A stretch of 64,000 nt of DNA from Palsa-504 sp963835775 (GCA_963835775.1 CAWIHB010000011.1:62001-126000); one strand, 5' to 3'. Shown: positions 25,516 through 33,981, counted from the stretch's first letter. Notes: generated by a model not told the origin, from the letters alone. Numbers and translations: made by a program.

Positions 25516-28065
25516 TCAGCTCCCGCCGGCGTCCGTAGGGTCGTCCGGCGGGAGCGCGTCCGGCGGGAGCGCGTCCGGCGGGAGTGCTCCCGGCGGGAGC
25601 ACGCCGGGCCGTAGCACGGGCTCGGGCCTGGTATCCGCCTGTATCGGCGGCGGGCCGGATCCCGGTGTCGCGGCCGGGAACACGTCGGTGGCCGCCAGGT
25701 TCCAGATGAAGCTCGGGTCCGCGGCTGGCCCCGACCCGGCTGGCCCTGACCCGGCTGGCCCTGACCCGGCTGGCCCTGACCCGGCTGGCCCTGACCCGGC
25801 TGGCCCTGACCCGGCTGGCCCTGACCCGGCTGGCCCTGACCCGGCTGGCCCTGACCCGGCTGGCCCTGACCCGGCTAGCACTGACCCGGCCGCGTCGTCG
25901 CCGGGCGGCAGGTGCGGGTAATCCGTGGGCACCGGAGCCGCCGCGAAGTCCACGCCCTGCCGGGTCGGCAGTTCGGGCTCCGGTTCGGCCAGGCCGGAAT
26001 CGGGCGGCGTCGTCCCGAAGTCGGGCCAGGCCGCGCGGAACTCCGCGGCCGGGGCCGGCCCGAAGCCCGCCGGGGTCAGACCGAACGCGGGCGTGGACAG
26101 ATCGAAACCCTCGGGCGGCCGGGACAGGTCGAAGCGCGGCAGCGCGGGATCGGTCGTCTCGCCCGGCGGGTCCGCCATGTCCCCGGGCACCCGGATGCGG
26201 GCACTGGGCTCAGGCGGCGGAGTCCTGGCTGCGGCGGCTGGGAGCAGCCCGATCGCGGGTTGCGGTTTGGGCGCGGGCTCCCACGGCGGCCCGCCGGAAC
26301 TATCCTGGGCCCCCGCCCCCCGGCCGGGCCGGTAGCCGCGGCCTCCCCGGCGCGCCGGAGTCGGCGCGGCCGGCGTGGCTAGCGTCGATGGCGGGGGCGC
26401 GCTGGCGGGATGGCTGATCTCGCCGATCCCGCCGCCCTGCCAGCCGCCGGTGGACAGCCAGGTGTCAGCGGCCGGCGCCGCAGCCGCGCCGATGGCCGGC
26501 AGGCTGGACACAGCCGATGGGCCGGACCTGGCAGGCGGGCCGGCCATGGCAGGCGGGCCGGCCATGGCAGGCGGGCCGGACATGGCCAGCGGGCCGGATA
26601 TGGCCGGGGGGCCCGGCATAGCCGTGTCGCGGCGCGGCTCCCGCTGGCCGCGAGCATGGACCCCATGGACCCCGTGGGCCCCGTGGGCCCCGTGGGCCCC
26701 GCCCGCGGGCGCCCCAGCCGGGCCTGCCGGGCCCGCGGCACGCGCCCCAGCCGCGCCGCGCCGGCGCCGGGACCGGCCGGCCAGCAACGTCACTGCCAGC
26801 AGGATGATCAGCGCGCAGATCCCGGCCACGGCGTATCGCAGCACCGAACTGGCCAGCGCGCTTGCGCTGGCATGCTTCGGCGCGGCGGCCGGCCGCCGCG
26901 GCGGCTTACCCGGCGGAGCCGACGCGGTCGGCGGGGCCGTGGATGGGGGCACCTGGCTGGCGGACGTGATGTCGGCGGCCAGGTCCATGGCCCGCGCCGC
27001 GTTCACGGTGCCGTACCCGGCCCCGGCGTCCGACCGCGGCGGAAGCGGCGGCAGCGCACCGGGCGAGCCGCCGGCGCCCGACCCCGACGAGCTGACCGTG
27101 CTCCCGACCAGGGCCCGGGTGACCTGGGCCGGGGTCAGATGCGGGAACTTGGACAGGATGAGGGCGGCCAGGCCGGCCACGATGCCGCTGGCCGTGCTGG
27201 TCGAGCTGAACTGGGAGTACGCGTCGGGCGGGGCGGCGGCCACCACGTCCACGCCCGGGGCGGTCAGCACCGGGTAGGACTGCCTGCTGCTGAACGGCGC
27301 GAGCTGCCCGCCGCGGGTGACCGCACCCACCGCGATCACGCCTGGGTAAGCGGCCGGGTAGTTGACCAGGCCCGAGCCCTGGCCGTTGTCACCGGACGGG
27401 GCGACCAGGACCACGTTCTGGCGCAGCGCGTAGGCCACCGCGGCCCGTTCGGCGGCGCTGCCGTCCGCGGCCGCCGGGTCCCCGCTCCTGGTCAGGCCCA
27501 ACGTTCCCGGATCCAGCGGCAGGTCGATGACCCGCGCCCCGTGGCTGACCGCGTACGTGATGCCTGCGGCGACCGCGTCAGGCAGCCGCCGGCTGACGGC
27601 GGGGTCGGCGGCCAGCGGGTCGTTGAACTCCAGGGTGACCCGGACCGAGAGGATCTTCGCGTCGGGCGCGACGCCGACCACGCCCCAGCTGCCGTGGTCC
27701 CCATGACCCGCGATGATGCCCGCCACGGCCGTGCCCTCGACGCCCCAGTAGGGGCTGCCCGGCGCGCGCCCGGACCCGGTGTAATCCGGCCCGGTGATCA
27801 CCGTGCCGGTCAGGTCCGGGTGGCTGGGATCTACTCCGGTGCCCAGGACCGCGACGGTGATCCCGGCGCCCTCGGACTGCGCCCAGGCCTGGCTGACGTT
27901 CAGGCCGGCCAGCCACCATTCCCGGCCGCGGGCGGCGCTGGCCGTCAGCGTCCCCGGCGTCGCGGCAAGCGCGGACGCGGACCCCAGCAATCCGAGCAGG
28001 GCCGTGACCGCCGTTAGTCGCGTGGCGCACGGCATCAAAGTGCCGCGAAGCAATCGGTGTGACAC
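25516..28065 (-). CDS. mycosin-like S8 protein, catalytic Asp and His missing
   Basis: An 849-residue protein from GTG 28065 (AGGAGG at 28080-28085 upstream; ATG 28035 is the alternative). A signal peptide (TAVTALLGLLGSASALA) precedes a subtilisin-fold domain (residues about 40-350). Aligned by eye with mycosins, VAVLGTGVDPSHPDL has Gly for the catalytic Asp, VEGTAVAGIIAG has Glu for the catalytic His, APSGDNG has Asp for the oxyanion Asn, while STSTASGIVAG keeps the Ser. A TM helix (AVAGICALIILLAVTLLAG) and a basic stop-transfer follow, then a ~430-residue Gly/Pro-rich cytoplasmic tail with GSGPA repeats. Likely a pseudoprotease with a binding role. Confidence 0.85.
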   Translation of the reverse strand: MSHRLLRGTLMPCATRLTAVTALLGLLGSASALAATPGTLTASAARGREWWLAGLNVSQAWAQSEGAGITVAVLGTGVDPSHPDLTGTVITGPDYTGSGRAPGSPYWGVEGTAVAGIIAGHGDHGSWGVVGVAPDAKILSVRVTLEFNDPLAADPAVSRRLPDAVAAGITYAVSHGARVIDLPLDPGTLGLTRSGDPAAADGSAAERAAVAYALRQNVVLVAPSGDNGQGSGLVNYPAAYPGVIAVGAVTRGGQLAPFSSRQSYPVLTAPGVDVVAAAPPDAYSQFSSTSTASGIVAGLAALILSKFPHLTPAQVTRALVGSTVSSSGSGAGGSPGALPPLPPRSDAGAGYGTVNAARAMDLAADITSASQVPPSTAPPTASAPPGKPPRRPAAAPKHASASALASSVLRYAVAGICALIILLAVTLLAGRSRRRRGAAGARAAGPAGPAGAPAGGAHGAHGAHGVHGVHARGQREPRRDTAMPGPPAISGPLAMSGPPAMAGPPAMAGPPARSGPSAVSSLPAIGAAAAPAADTWLSTGGWQGGGIGEISHPASAPPPSTLATPAAPTPARRGGRGYRPGRGAGAQDSSGGPPWEPAPKPQPAIGLLPAAAARTPPPEPSARIRVPGDMADPPGETTDPALPRFDLSRPPEGFDLSTPAFGLTPAGFGPAPAAEFRAAWPDFGTTPPDSGLAEPEPELPTRQGVDFAAAPVPTDYPHLPPGDDAAGSVLAGSGPAGSGPAGSGPAGSGPAGSGPAGSGPAGSGPAGSGPAGSGPAGSGPAADPSFIWNLAATDVFPAATPGSGPPPIQADTRPEPVLRPGVLPPGALPPDALPPDALPPDDPTDAGGS
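25726..25890. repeat. 15-bp tandem repeat, 11 copies
   Basis: Eleven head-to-tail copies of TGGCCCTGACCCGGC; nine are identical and the two outermost have single or double changes. Read on the minus strand they encode (AGSGP)n near the C-terminal end of the S8 protein. Confidence 0.95.
26524..26613. repeat. 18-bp tandem repeat, 5 copies
   Basis: Five copies of an 18-bp unit (GGCCATGGCAGGCGGGCC type), the outer ones diverged, encoding PPAMAG-like hexapeptides in the tail of the S8 protein. A 9-bp repeat (CCCCGTGGG) follows at about 26661-26700 and encodes a HGA/HGV run. Confidence 0.85.
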
Positions 28066-28180
28066 CTTGGTCAGATATCTCCTCCGAGGCTGGCCGAGCT
28101 GGCCTCGGGTCGGGATGTTCGGCCGGCTATGTAATCGTGCCACGCGGCCGGCCACGGTGGAATGCACGATCCATTAATGT

Positions 28181-28996
28181 TCACCGCACCGCGGTGACCG
28201 ATACCAGCGCGCCGGGCGGCAGGCCCAGCCGCTGAGCCGCGTTTCCGCCGTTCACGGCGATGGACACCAGCCCCGCGCTGTCGGCATAGGCGACCAGATC
28301 ACCGGCTGCCACGGCCCCGAACATTTCCCGGTAAGGAATGGCCAGCCGATGACGGCCCAAGCCGATCAGCACGGTGCCGCCGGGTTTGACGCCGATTTCC
28401 GCGGCATCGGCCGCGGTAATGGTCAGCTGGATATTGCCGAACCGGTCCACGGTCAGCACCTCGCCTTCGGCCACGGAATCGCGGACCTTGCTTTCCGGCA
28501 CCGGCAGCGTGACCAGGTCCGCCACCGCGACCGGCTGGCCGGCCGCCTCGAGCTCGGTGCCCGCGGCCAGGTGCGCCGCCACCGGCAGGAAGATGTCGCG
28601 GCCGTGGAACGTGGCCGCCGCCACCGGCTCCCGCCACAGCGCGCGGTTGGTCAGGCTGACCGCCCGCACCGCCCCGCCGCACGCCGTCAGCGCCCAGGAC
28701 AGCAGCCCGTTGTCCGGGCCGACGAAGACGCAGTCGCCCGCGGCCACCGCGATCCCGCGCCGGCTGGTGCCGACGCCCGGGTCGACCACGGCCACGTGCA
28801 CGGCCGGGGGCAGGTACGGCACGGTCTGGGCCAGCACCACCGCCCCGCGCCTGATGTCACCCGGCGGGATCAGGTGGGTCACGTCGATGACGCCGATGTC
28901 CGGCGCGATGCGCGCGGCCATGCCGTGGCAGGCGGCCACGAACCCGTCTTCGAGCCCATAGTCGGTGAGGAAGCTCAGATAGCGAAAATGGGTCAC
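28181..28996 (-). CDS. SAM hydroxide adenosyltransferase (DUF62 family)
   Basis: A 271-residue member of the S-adenosyl-L-methionine hydrolase/chlorinase/fluorinase family. The N-terminal LSFLTDYGLEDGFV has the SAM-binding Asp; VDPGVGTSRRGIAV and FVGPDNGLLSWAL follow; the Asp-Arg-His water-activating set is suggested by FHGRDIFLPVAAHL. The C-terminal beta domain includes VDRFGNIQLTI. DUF62 hydrolases convert SAM to adenosine and methionine; halogenases have an extra loop not evident here. Divergent from the DUF3263 gene. Physiological role unclear. Confidence 0.88.
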   Translation of the reverse strand: MTHFRYLSFLTDYGLEDGFVAACHGMAARIAPDIGVIDVTHLIPPGDIRRGAVVLAQTVPYLPPAVHVAVVDPGVGTSRRGIAVAAGDCVFVGPDNGLLSWALTACGGAVRAVSLTNRALWREPVAAATFHGRDIFLPVAAHLAAGTELEAAGQPVAVADLVTLPVPESKVRDSVAEGEVLTVDRFGNIQLTITAADAAEIGVKPGGTVLIGLGRHRLAIPYREMFGAVAAGDLVAYADSAGLVSIAVNGGNAAQRLGLPPGALVSVTAVR

Positions 28997-29031
28997 GATA
29001 CAGGGTACGTTCGGGGATTACAGGAGGTCAC

Positions 29032-29286
29032 ATGTCCGGGTTGTCCGAACGCGACATGCGGATCCTCGCGTTCGAGCGGCGCGGGTGGCGCTCGTCCGGC
29101 GTCAAGGAGCAGGCCATCTCCGAGGCGCTCGGCATCCCGGCCACCCGGTACTACCAGCTGCTGAACGAGCTGATCGACAAGCCCGAGGCCCTGGCCTTCG
29201 ACCCGGCGCTGGTCAAGCGGCTGCGTGCCCAGCGTTCCCGGCGGCAGCGGATCAGGTCCCCGCGGTCGAAGGGGCGCCCGGCGTGA
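29032..29286 (+). CDS. DUF3263 protein
   Basis: An 84-residue actinobacterial DUF3263 protein. It has a helix-turn-helix-like core (LSERDMRILAFERRGWR, KEQAISEALGIPATRYYQLL) resembling the sigma-region-4 fold and a basic C-terminal tail (RSRRQRIRSPRSKGRP), so it may bind DNA or RNA. Its TGA overlaps the otsB GTG by 4 bp (GTGA), coupling the two. GGAGG precedes the ATG. Function has not been assigned to the family as far as I know. Confidence 0.85.
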   Translation: MSGLSERDMRILAFERRGWRSSGVKEQAISEALGIPATRYYQLLNELIDKPEALAFDPALVKRLRAQRSRRQRIRSPRSKGRPA

Positions 29287-30101
29287 GGCCGCCGCAGGCC
29301 CGGACGGCCGCGGGCCAGGCCGGGCTCGAGGCGCTGCTGGCCGCCCCCGGCCGGGCCCTGATCGGCACCGACTTCGACGGCACGCTGGCCTCGATCGTGC
29401 CCGATCCGCGGGCCGCCCGGGCCCTGCCCGGCGCCGTGCCCGCGCTGGCCCGGCTGGCCCGGGTGGTGGGCACGATCGCGGTCATCACCGGCCGGCCCGC
29501 CGCCGAGGCGGTCCGCTACGGCGGACTGGACGCCGTGCCCGGCCTCATCGTGCTCGGCCATTACGGCGGCCAGCGCTGGCAGGACGGCGAGCTGACCGGC
29601 CCGGGCTCGCCGCCCGCCATCGCGGCGGCCCGGGCGGCGCTGCCCGGCCTGCTCGAGGCGGCCGGCGCCGGGGACGGCGCCTGGGTCGAGGACAAGGAGC
29701 TCGCCCTGGCCGTGCACACCCGCCGCGCCGCCGACCCGGAGGCCGCGCTGCGCCGCCTGTCCGGCCCGCTCACCGAGCTGGCCGGCCGCCTGGGCCTGGC
29801 CGCCGAGCCGGGCCGGATGGTGATCGAGCTGCGGGTGCCGGGCACGGACAAGGGCGGCGCGCTGCGCGGGCTGGTGGCCGAGCGCGAGGCTGGCTCGGTG
29901 CTGTTCTGCGGCGACGACCTGGGCGACCTGCCGGCCTTCGCGGCCGTCCGCGAGCTGCGCGCGGCGGGCGTGCCCGGCTGCGCCGCGGCCAGCGCCAGCG
30001 CCGAGTCCCCTCAGGTCGCGGAGGCGGCGGACCTGGTGGTGGCGGGACCTGAGGGCATCGTGGCGCTGCTGGCCGCGCTGGCCGACCGGCTGGAGCCGTG
30101 A
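29283..30101 (+). CDS. otsB: trehalose-6-phosphate phosphatase
   Basis: HAD-superfamily OtsB, 272 residues from GTG 29283. HAD motif I is TDFDGTLASI with both catalytic Asp; motif II is in AVITGRP; GLIVLGHYGGQRWQ is typical of OtsB; motif III/IV are GTDKGGAL (Lys) and VLFCGDDLGDLPAF (Asp-Asp). It dephosphorylates trehalose 6-phosphate to trehalose. The convergent otsA lies just downstream, separated by a terminator, so the pathway pair is together but transcribed in opposite directions. Confidence 0.92.
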   Translation: MRPPQARTAAGQAGLEALLAAPGRALIGTDFDGTLASIVPDPRAARALPGAVPALARLARVVGTIAVITGRPAAEAVRYGGLDAVPGLIVLGHYGGQRWQDGELTGPGSPPAIAAARAALPGLLEAAGAGDGAWVEDKELALAVHTRRAADPEAALRRLSGPLTELAGRLGLAAEPGRMVIELRVPGTDKGGALRGLVAEREAGSVLFCGDDLGDLPAFAAVRELRAAGVPGCAAASASAESPQVAEAADLVVAGPEGIVALLAALADRLEP

Positions 30102-30120
30102 CCGGGACCGCGGGCAGCAC

Positions 30121-30157
30121 GGCCCGTTCGGCCTGAAGATCTTTGGTCCGAACGGCC
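30121..30157. terminator. bidirectional terminator between otsB and otsA
   Basis: GGCCCGTTCGG (30121-30131) and CCGAACGGCC (30148-30157) form a stem of 10 pairs with one bulged C and a 16-nt loop, between two convergent genes. Confidence 0.7.
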
Positions 30158-30174
30158 AGAGCGCGCGCGCCTCC

Positions 30175-31692
30175 TCACCGGTCCAGCGAGGCCAGCTGGT
30201 CGCCCAGCCAGCGGGCCGGCGGGCTGGCTTCGGCGGTGGCGGCCAGGGCGGCGCTGCGCCGCCTGCGCTCGTCGTCGGGCATGGCCAGGGCCTGGTGCAG
30301 GGCGGCGGCGGTCTCGCTGACGTCGTACGGGTTGACCAGCAGCGCGTTCTGGCCCAGGGTCGCGGCCGCGCCCGCCTCGCGGGACAGCACCAGGGCGCAT
30401 CCGTCCCGGGACAGCACCGGCCCCTCCTGGGCGACCAGGTTCATGCCGTCCCTGATCGGGTTGACCAGCAGCACATCGGCGAGCGCGCAGGCGGCCAGCG
30501 AACGGGCGTAGTCGTCCCGCACCTCCAGGATCACCGGCTCCCAGTCCGGGGTGCGGAACTCCGCCGCGACCTCCCGCGCGGTCCGCTCCACCAGCTCGGT
30601 GTAGGCGCGGTACTCAGGCAGCGCGGACCGCGACGGGTAGGCGAAGGCCAGGTGGACGACCCGGCCGTGCCATTCGGGGTGGGTGGCGAGCAGCTCGCGG
30701 TAGGCGGCCAGGCCGCGCACGATGTTCTTGGACAGCTCGGTCCGGTCGACCCGGACGATCAGCTTCCGGCCGCGGGCCGCCTGGTCAAGCCCGGTGATGT
30801 GATCGCGCACGTCCGCTGCTCCGGCCCGGTCGCGCAGGGCCGCGGCGTCGATGCCCAGCGGGTGCACCGCCACCTCGGTCGCGTGGCCGTCGTACACCAC
30901 CCAGCCGGCCTGCCCGGCCCCGGGGGGCTGGGACCTGATCACCTGCGCGCCCAGGATGGCCTCGCAGCAGTCCAGGAACGCGCCCGCCCACCGGGCGGCG
31001 TGAAAGCCGGCGTGATCCGCGCCCAGGATGCCCGCCAGCACGGCCCGGCCGACCCCGGCGGGCAGCAGCCGGTAGTAGTCGGGCGGGGCCCACGGGGTGT
31101 GCGAGAAGTGCGCGATGCCCAGATCGCCGACCGCGCCGCCGCCCAGCCGGTCCCGCAGCAGCCGGGGGACCAAGCTGAGCTGGTAGTCCTGGATCAGCGC
31201 GCGGACCGGCACCCGGGCCCCGTCCGCCCGGGCCTCGTCGGCCAGGGCCGCGGCGAACGCCTCGTTGTAGGCCAGGTAGGCCTCCCAGTCCCGGCGGAAC
31301 TCCCGGCCGAACTGCGGCTGGTTCGGCGTGTCGAACAGCAGGTGGTGGACGAACCACAGCGCGGAGTTGGCCACGTTGTTGTAGGCCCGGTCGAACGTCT
31401 CCGGCGCGATGTCCAGCATCCGGACCCGGACGCCGGCCGGGCCGGACAGGCCCTCGGGCGGCGGCGCCTGCCCGCCGTCCGCCGCGTCCCGGCGCCGGGC
31501 CGCGTCCCGGTCGGCGTCGCTGAACGGCATGCAGACCCAGGTCACCTCGGATTCCGCCGTCATCCCGGCCAGCCCGGCCGTCACCCCGGAGACCAGGCCG
31601 CCGCTGCCGCGCCGCCCGGTCAGCGCGCCGTCCGCGCCGTACTCGTACGACACCGGACCGCGGTTGGACGCCAGCAGAACCCGTTGCTTCAT
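30175..31692 (-). CDS. otsA: trehalose-6-phosphate synthase (GT20)
   Basis: A 505-residue GT20 glycosyltransferase making trehalose 6-phosphate from UDP- or GDP-glucose and glucose 6-phosphate. It begins QRVLLASNRGPVSYEY with RGSGGLVSGV (glucose-6-phosphate loop). NSALWFVHHLL, IQDYQLSLVPRLLR, GIAHFSHTPWAPPDYY and VRVDRTELSKNIVRG are the family landmarks; nucleotide-sugar contacts lie in NPIRDGMNLVAQEG. The start is ATG 31692; a longer upstream open frame runs antisense to thrC and is shadow. It works with OtsB in osmolyte synthesis. Confidence 0.92.
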   Translation of the reverse strand: MKQRVLLASNRGPVSYEYGADGALTGRRGSGGLVSGVTAGLAGMTAESEVTWVCMPFSDADRDAARRRDAADGGQAPPPEGLSGPAGVRVRMLDIAPETFDRAYNNVANSALWFVHHLLFDTPNQPQFGREFRRDWEAYLAYNEAFAAALADEARADGARVPVRALIQDYQLSLVPRLLRDRLGGGAVGDLGIAHFSHTPWAPPDYYRLLPAGVGRAVLAGILGADHAGFHAARWAGAFLDCCEAILGAQVIRSQPPGAGQAGWVVYDGHATEVAVHPLGIDAAALRDRAGAADVRDHITGLDQAARGRKLIVRVDRTELSKNIVRGLAAYRELLATHPEWHGRVVHLAFAYPSRSALPEYRAYTELVERTAREVAAEFRTPDWEPVILEVRDDYARSLAACALADVLLVNPIRDGMNLVAQEGPVLSRDGCALVLSREAGAAATLGQNALLVNPYDVSETAAALHQALAMPDDERRRRSAALAATAEASPPARWLGDQLASLDR

Positions 31693-31784
31693 AGCGGGCA
31701 GGCTATTGCAAGTCCCGGCAGCCCCATGCGCAGCAGGTGGGCGGTCTGGGGTACTCTTATCCCGGTTAGGACACAACTGAATAA

Positions 31785-31926
31785 CGCTCATCCAGAGGGG
31801 TGGAGGGATCGGCCCTGCGAAGCCCCGGCAACCTATCGCGCATCTATGCCCGTTCCGGGCGGCGAGGCGCGTGACATGGTGCCAAGTCCGGCCCGCGGTC
31901 ACGGCGACCGCTGGGAAAGATGGGGA
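31785..31926 (+). ncRNA. SAM-I (S-box) riboswitch
   Basis: The conserved SAM-I elements appear in order: P1 5' strand CTCATC (31787-31792), AGAGGGGTGGAGGGATCGGC, CCCTGCGAAGCCCCGGCAACC (kink-turn and junction), GGTGCCAAGTCC (J3/4 and P4 core), and GAAAGATGGG closing P1. It ends 16 bp before the thrC GTG, so SAM binding may hide the ribosome-binding site, since no separate terminator stem is evident. A promoter-like TACTCTTAT lies at about 31752. It links threonine synthase, which competes with methionine synthesis for O-phosphohomoserine, to the SAM level. Confidence 0.88.
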
Positions 31927-31941
31927 AGGAAGGCCTCGCCG

Positions 31942-33198
31942 GTGACCACAGCAACGACACGCAACTCTCTTACCTCGGGGTTCGGCTACGCCACCGGGCT
32001 GTCCTGCCGCGAGTGCGGCCAGGTGTACCCGCTCGGGCCGAACTACGCCTGCGCGGAATGCTTCGGGCCGCTCGAGGTCGGTTATGACTACCCGCGGCTG
32101 GACCGGTCCGGCATCGAGGCCGGCCCGCCGAACATGTGGCGGTACGCGCCGCTGCTGCCGGTGCCGCAGGACATCGCGGACCGGCCCACCACCGAGCCGG
32201 GGTACACCAGGCTGATCCGGGCCGACAACCTGGCTCACGCCCTGGGCATGCGCCGGCTGTGGATCAAGGACGACCGCGGCAACCCGACCCACTCGTTCAA
32301 GGACCGGGTGGTGGCGGTGGCCCTGGCCGCGGCGACCGAGATGGGCTTCAAGGTGCTGGCCTGCCCGTCCACCGGCAACCTGGCCAACGCGGTGGCCGCC
32401 GCGGCGGCCCGGGCGGGCATCCGTTCCGTGGTGCTGGTGCCCGCCAACCTGGAACTGCAGAAGATCATCACCACCTCGGTCTACGGCGGCACGTTCGTCA
32501 CCGTGGACGGCACCTACGACGACGTGAACCGGCTGGCCTCCGAGCTGGCGGGCGAGCACGAGGACTGGGCCTTCGTCAACGTGAACGTGCGGCCCTACTA
32601 CGCCGAGGGGTCCAAGACCATCGCCTTCGAGATCGCCGAGCAGCTCGGCTGGCGGATCCCGCCGCAGGTGGTGGTGCCCATCGCGTCCGGGGCGCAGCTG
32701 GTCAAGGTGGACAAGGGCTTCACCGAGCTGACCTCGCTGGGCCTGGTGGCGGAGGCGCCGTGGCGGGTGTTCGGCGCCCAGGCCACCGGGTGCTCACCGG
32801 TGTCGGCCGCGTTCGCGGCCGGTCACGACGTGGTGCGGCCGGCCCGGCCGGACACCATCGCCAAGTCGCTGGCCATCGGCAACCCGGCCGACGGGCCCTA
32901 CGTGCTCGACGTGGTGCGGCGCACCGGCGGCTCGATCGCCGACGTCAGCGACGAACAGATCGTCGACTCGATGCGGCTGCTGGCCTGCACCGAGGGTATC
33001 TTCGGCGAGACGGCCGGCGGGGTCACCCTGGGCGTGCTGCGCAAGCTGCTGGCCGGCGGCCAGCTCGACCCGGACGCCGAGACCGTGATCATCAACTCCG
33101 GGGACGGGCTGAAGACCCTCGACGCGATCGCCGGGGCCATCCGGCTGCCCGAGCCCATCCGCCCCACCCTCGAGGCGTTCGGAGAGGCAGTCCCGTGA
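31942..33198 (+). CDS. thrC: threonine synthase
   Basis: PLP enzyme converting O-phospho-L-homoserine to threonine; 418 residues. The N-terminal zinc-ribbon-like part (CRECGQVYPLGPNYACAECFGPLEVGYD) is typical of the long actinobacterial form. The PLP Lys is in NPTHSFKDRVV; CPSTGNLANAVAAAAAR is the phosphate cup; IASGAQLVKVDKG and GVTLGVLRKLL follow. GTG 31942, preceded by GGGGAAGGAAGG, is chosen because upstream ATGs fall inside the riboswitch. Overlaps the cysO-like gene by 4 bp. Confidence 0.93.
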   Translation: MTTATTRNSLTSGFGYATGLSCRECGQVYPLGPNYACAECFGPLEVGYDYPRLDRSGIEAGPPNMWRYAPLLPVPQDIADRPTTEPGYTRLIRADNLAHALGMRRLWIKDDRGNPTHSFKDRVVAVALAAATEMGFKVLACPSTGNLANAVAAAAARAGIRSVVLVPANLELQKIITTSVYGGTFVTVDGTYDDVNRLASELAGEHEDWAFVNVNVRPYYAEGSKTIAFEIAEQLGWRIPPQVVVPIASGAQLVKVDKGFTELTSLGLVAEAPWRVFGAQATGCSPVSAAFAAGHDVVRPARPDTIAKSLAIGNPADGPYVLDVVRRTGGSIADVSDEQIVDSMRLLACTEGIFGETAGGVTLGVLRKLLAGGQLDPDAETVIINSGDGLKTLDAIAGAIRLPEPIRPTLEAFGEAVP

Positions 33199-33509
33199 GC
33201 GTGCAGGTGCGCATCCCGACCATCCTGCGGTCCTACACCGGCGGCGCGGCGGAGGTGACCGCCGCCGCGGGCACCCTGCGCGAGATCATCGCCGGGCTCG
33301 ACGCCGCCTACCCGGGCCTGGGCGGCCGGCTCCTGGACGACGGCGGCCAGCTGCGCCGTTTTGTCAACGTCTACGTGGGCGAGGAAGACGTGCGTTTCGC
33401 CCAGGGACTCGACACGCCGGTGGCCGCCGGAGCCCGGGTCTCCGTCATTCCCGCGGTGGCCGGCGGCGCCCCGGCCAGCCTTTACGGGGACCCGGCTGAC
33501 GTGGGCTAG
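33195..33509 (+). CDS. cysO: CysO-like sulfur carrier (MoaD/ThiS fold) with C-terminal tail
   Basis: A 104-residue ubiquitin-fold protein. VRIPTILRSYTGG, RFVNVYVGEEDVRFAQGLDTPV and VSVIPAVAGG closely follow the Mycobacterium tuberculosis CysO pattern. CysO-GG thiocarboxylate donates sulfur to O-phosphoserine through CysM. Here the Gly-Gly is not terminal: about 13 residues (APASLYGDPADVG) follow and would have to be removed by a JAMM peptidase of the Mec+ type. GTG start overlaps the thrC stop (GTGA). cysM and mec are not in the window. Confidence 0.82.
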   Translation: MSVQVRIPTILRSYTGGAAEVTAAAGTLREIIAGLDAAYPGLGGRLLDDGGQLRRFVNVYVGEEDVRFAQGLDTPVAAGARVSVIPAVAGGAPASLYGDPADVG

Positions 33510-33695
33510 ATGGCGTGATTGGTGGCTAAGTGGCGTCAGACGCGCCCGGCAGGCGGTAAGGTTTTTTCCGGTCGCCGTCGGACAGGGGCGTGTTTCGTGC
33601 TTTCCGCGTAGCCGTTCTCACCCGGTGCGATCGACGGGTTCCGCGTTGGCAAGGGCGGGGCTCGAAGCCCGAGCGCAGTTAGGGAGTTGTTTGGA
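33510..33695 (+). promoter_or_regulatory. long leader of the cold-shock gene
   Basis: About 185 bases separate the cysO stop from the cold-shock ATG at 33696. Long structured 5' leaders are typical of csp genes. AGGGAG at 33681-33686 is the ribosome-binding site. No defined RNA family was identified. Confidence 0.35.
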
Positions 33696-33899
33696 ATGGC
33701 TCAGGGCACCGTCAAATGGTTCAACCCGGACAAGGGATACGGCTTTATCGCCGTCGACGGTGGCAAGGACGTCTTCGTCCACTTCTCGGCTATCCAGTCG
33801 GATGGCTACCGCACCCTCGAAGAGGGCCAGCGGGTCGAGTTCGAGATCACGCAAAGCGACCGGGGCGCGCAGGCCGACAAGGTGGTCGTCGTCCCGTAG
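33696..33899 (+). CDS. cspA: cold-shock protein
   Basis: A 67-residue single cold-shock domain. RNP1 is KGYGFIAV and RNP2 is VFVHFSAI; the start AQGTVKWFNPDKG is canonical. It binds single-stranded RNA/DNA and prevents mRNA secondary structure. ATG 33696 is chosen over a TTG at 33687 because of ribosome-binding site spacing and family length. thrC-cysO-csp-groEL order is, to my recollection, also found in Streptomyces. Confidence 0.95.
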   Translation: MAQGTVKWFNPDKGYGFIAVDGGKDVFVHFSAIQSDGYRTLEEGQRVEFEITQSDRGAQADKVVVVP

Positions 33900-33909
33900 G
33901 TTCGCCCGT

Positions 33910-33981
33910 GGCCCCGGCCTCCGCCGGGGCCGCAGATCTGCCGGGTTCAAGTGGCGGCCCGGCCCCTCCGGGGGCCGGGCC
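33910..33981 (+). terminator. two tandem GC-rich hairpins after csp
   Basis: GGCCCCGGC/GCCGGGGCC (33910-33931) and GGCCCGGCCCC/GGGGGCCGGGCC (33956-33981) are strong stems directly after the cold-shock gene; the second is followed by GATCTGATTT. Confidence 0.75.

Noticed and set aside
25726..25890. Direct repeats that might be a CRISPR array
   Set aside because: Units are contiguous 15-mers without spacers and encode a peptide repeat; no cas genes in the window.
30295..31941. Apparent 5' extension of thrC by some 550 codons
   Set aside because: It runs antisense to otsA and through the SAM-I riboswitch; the thrC family starts at about 31942.
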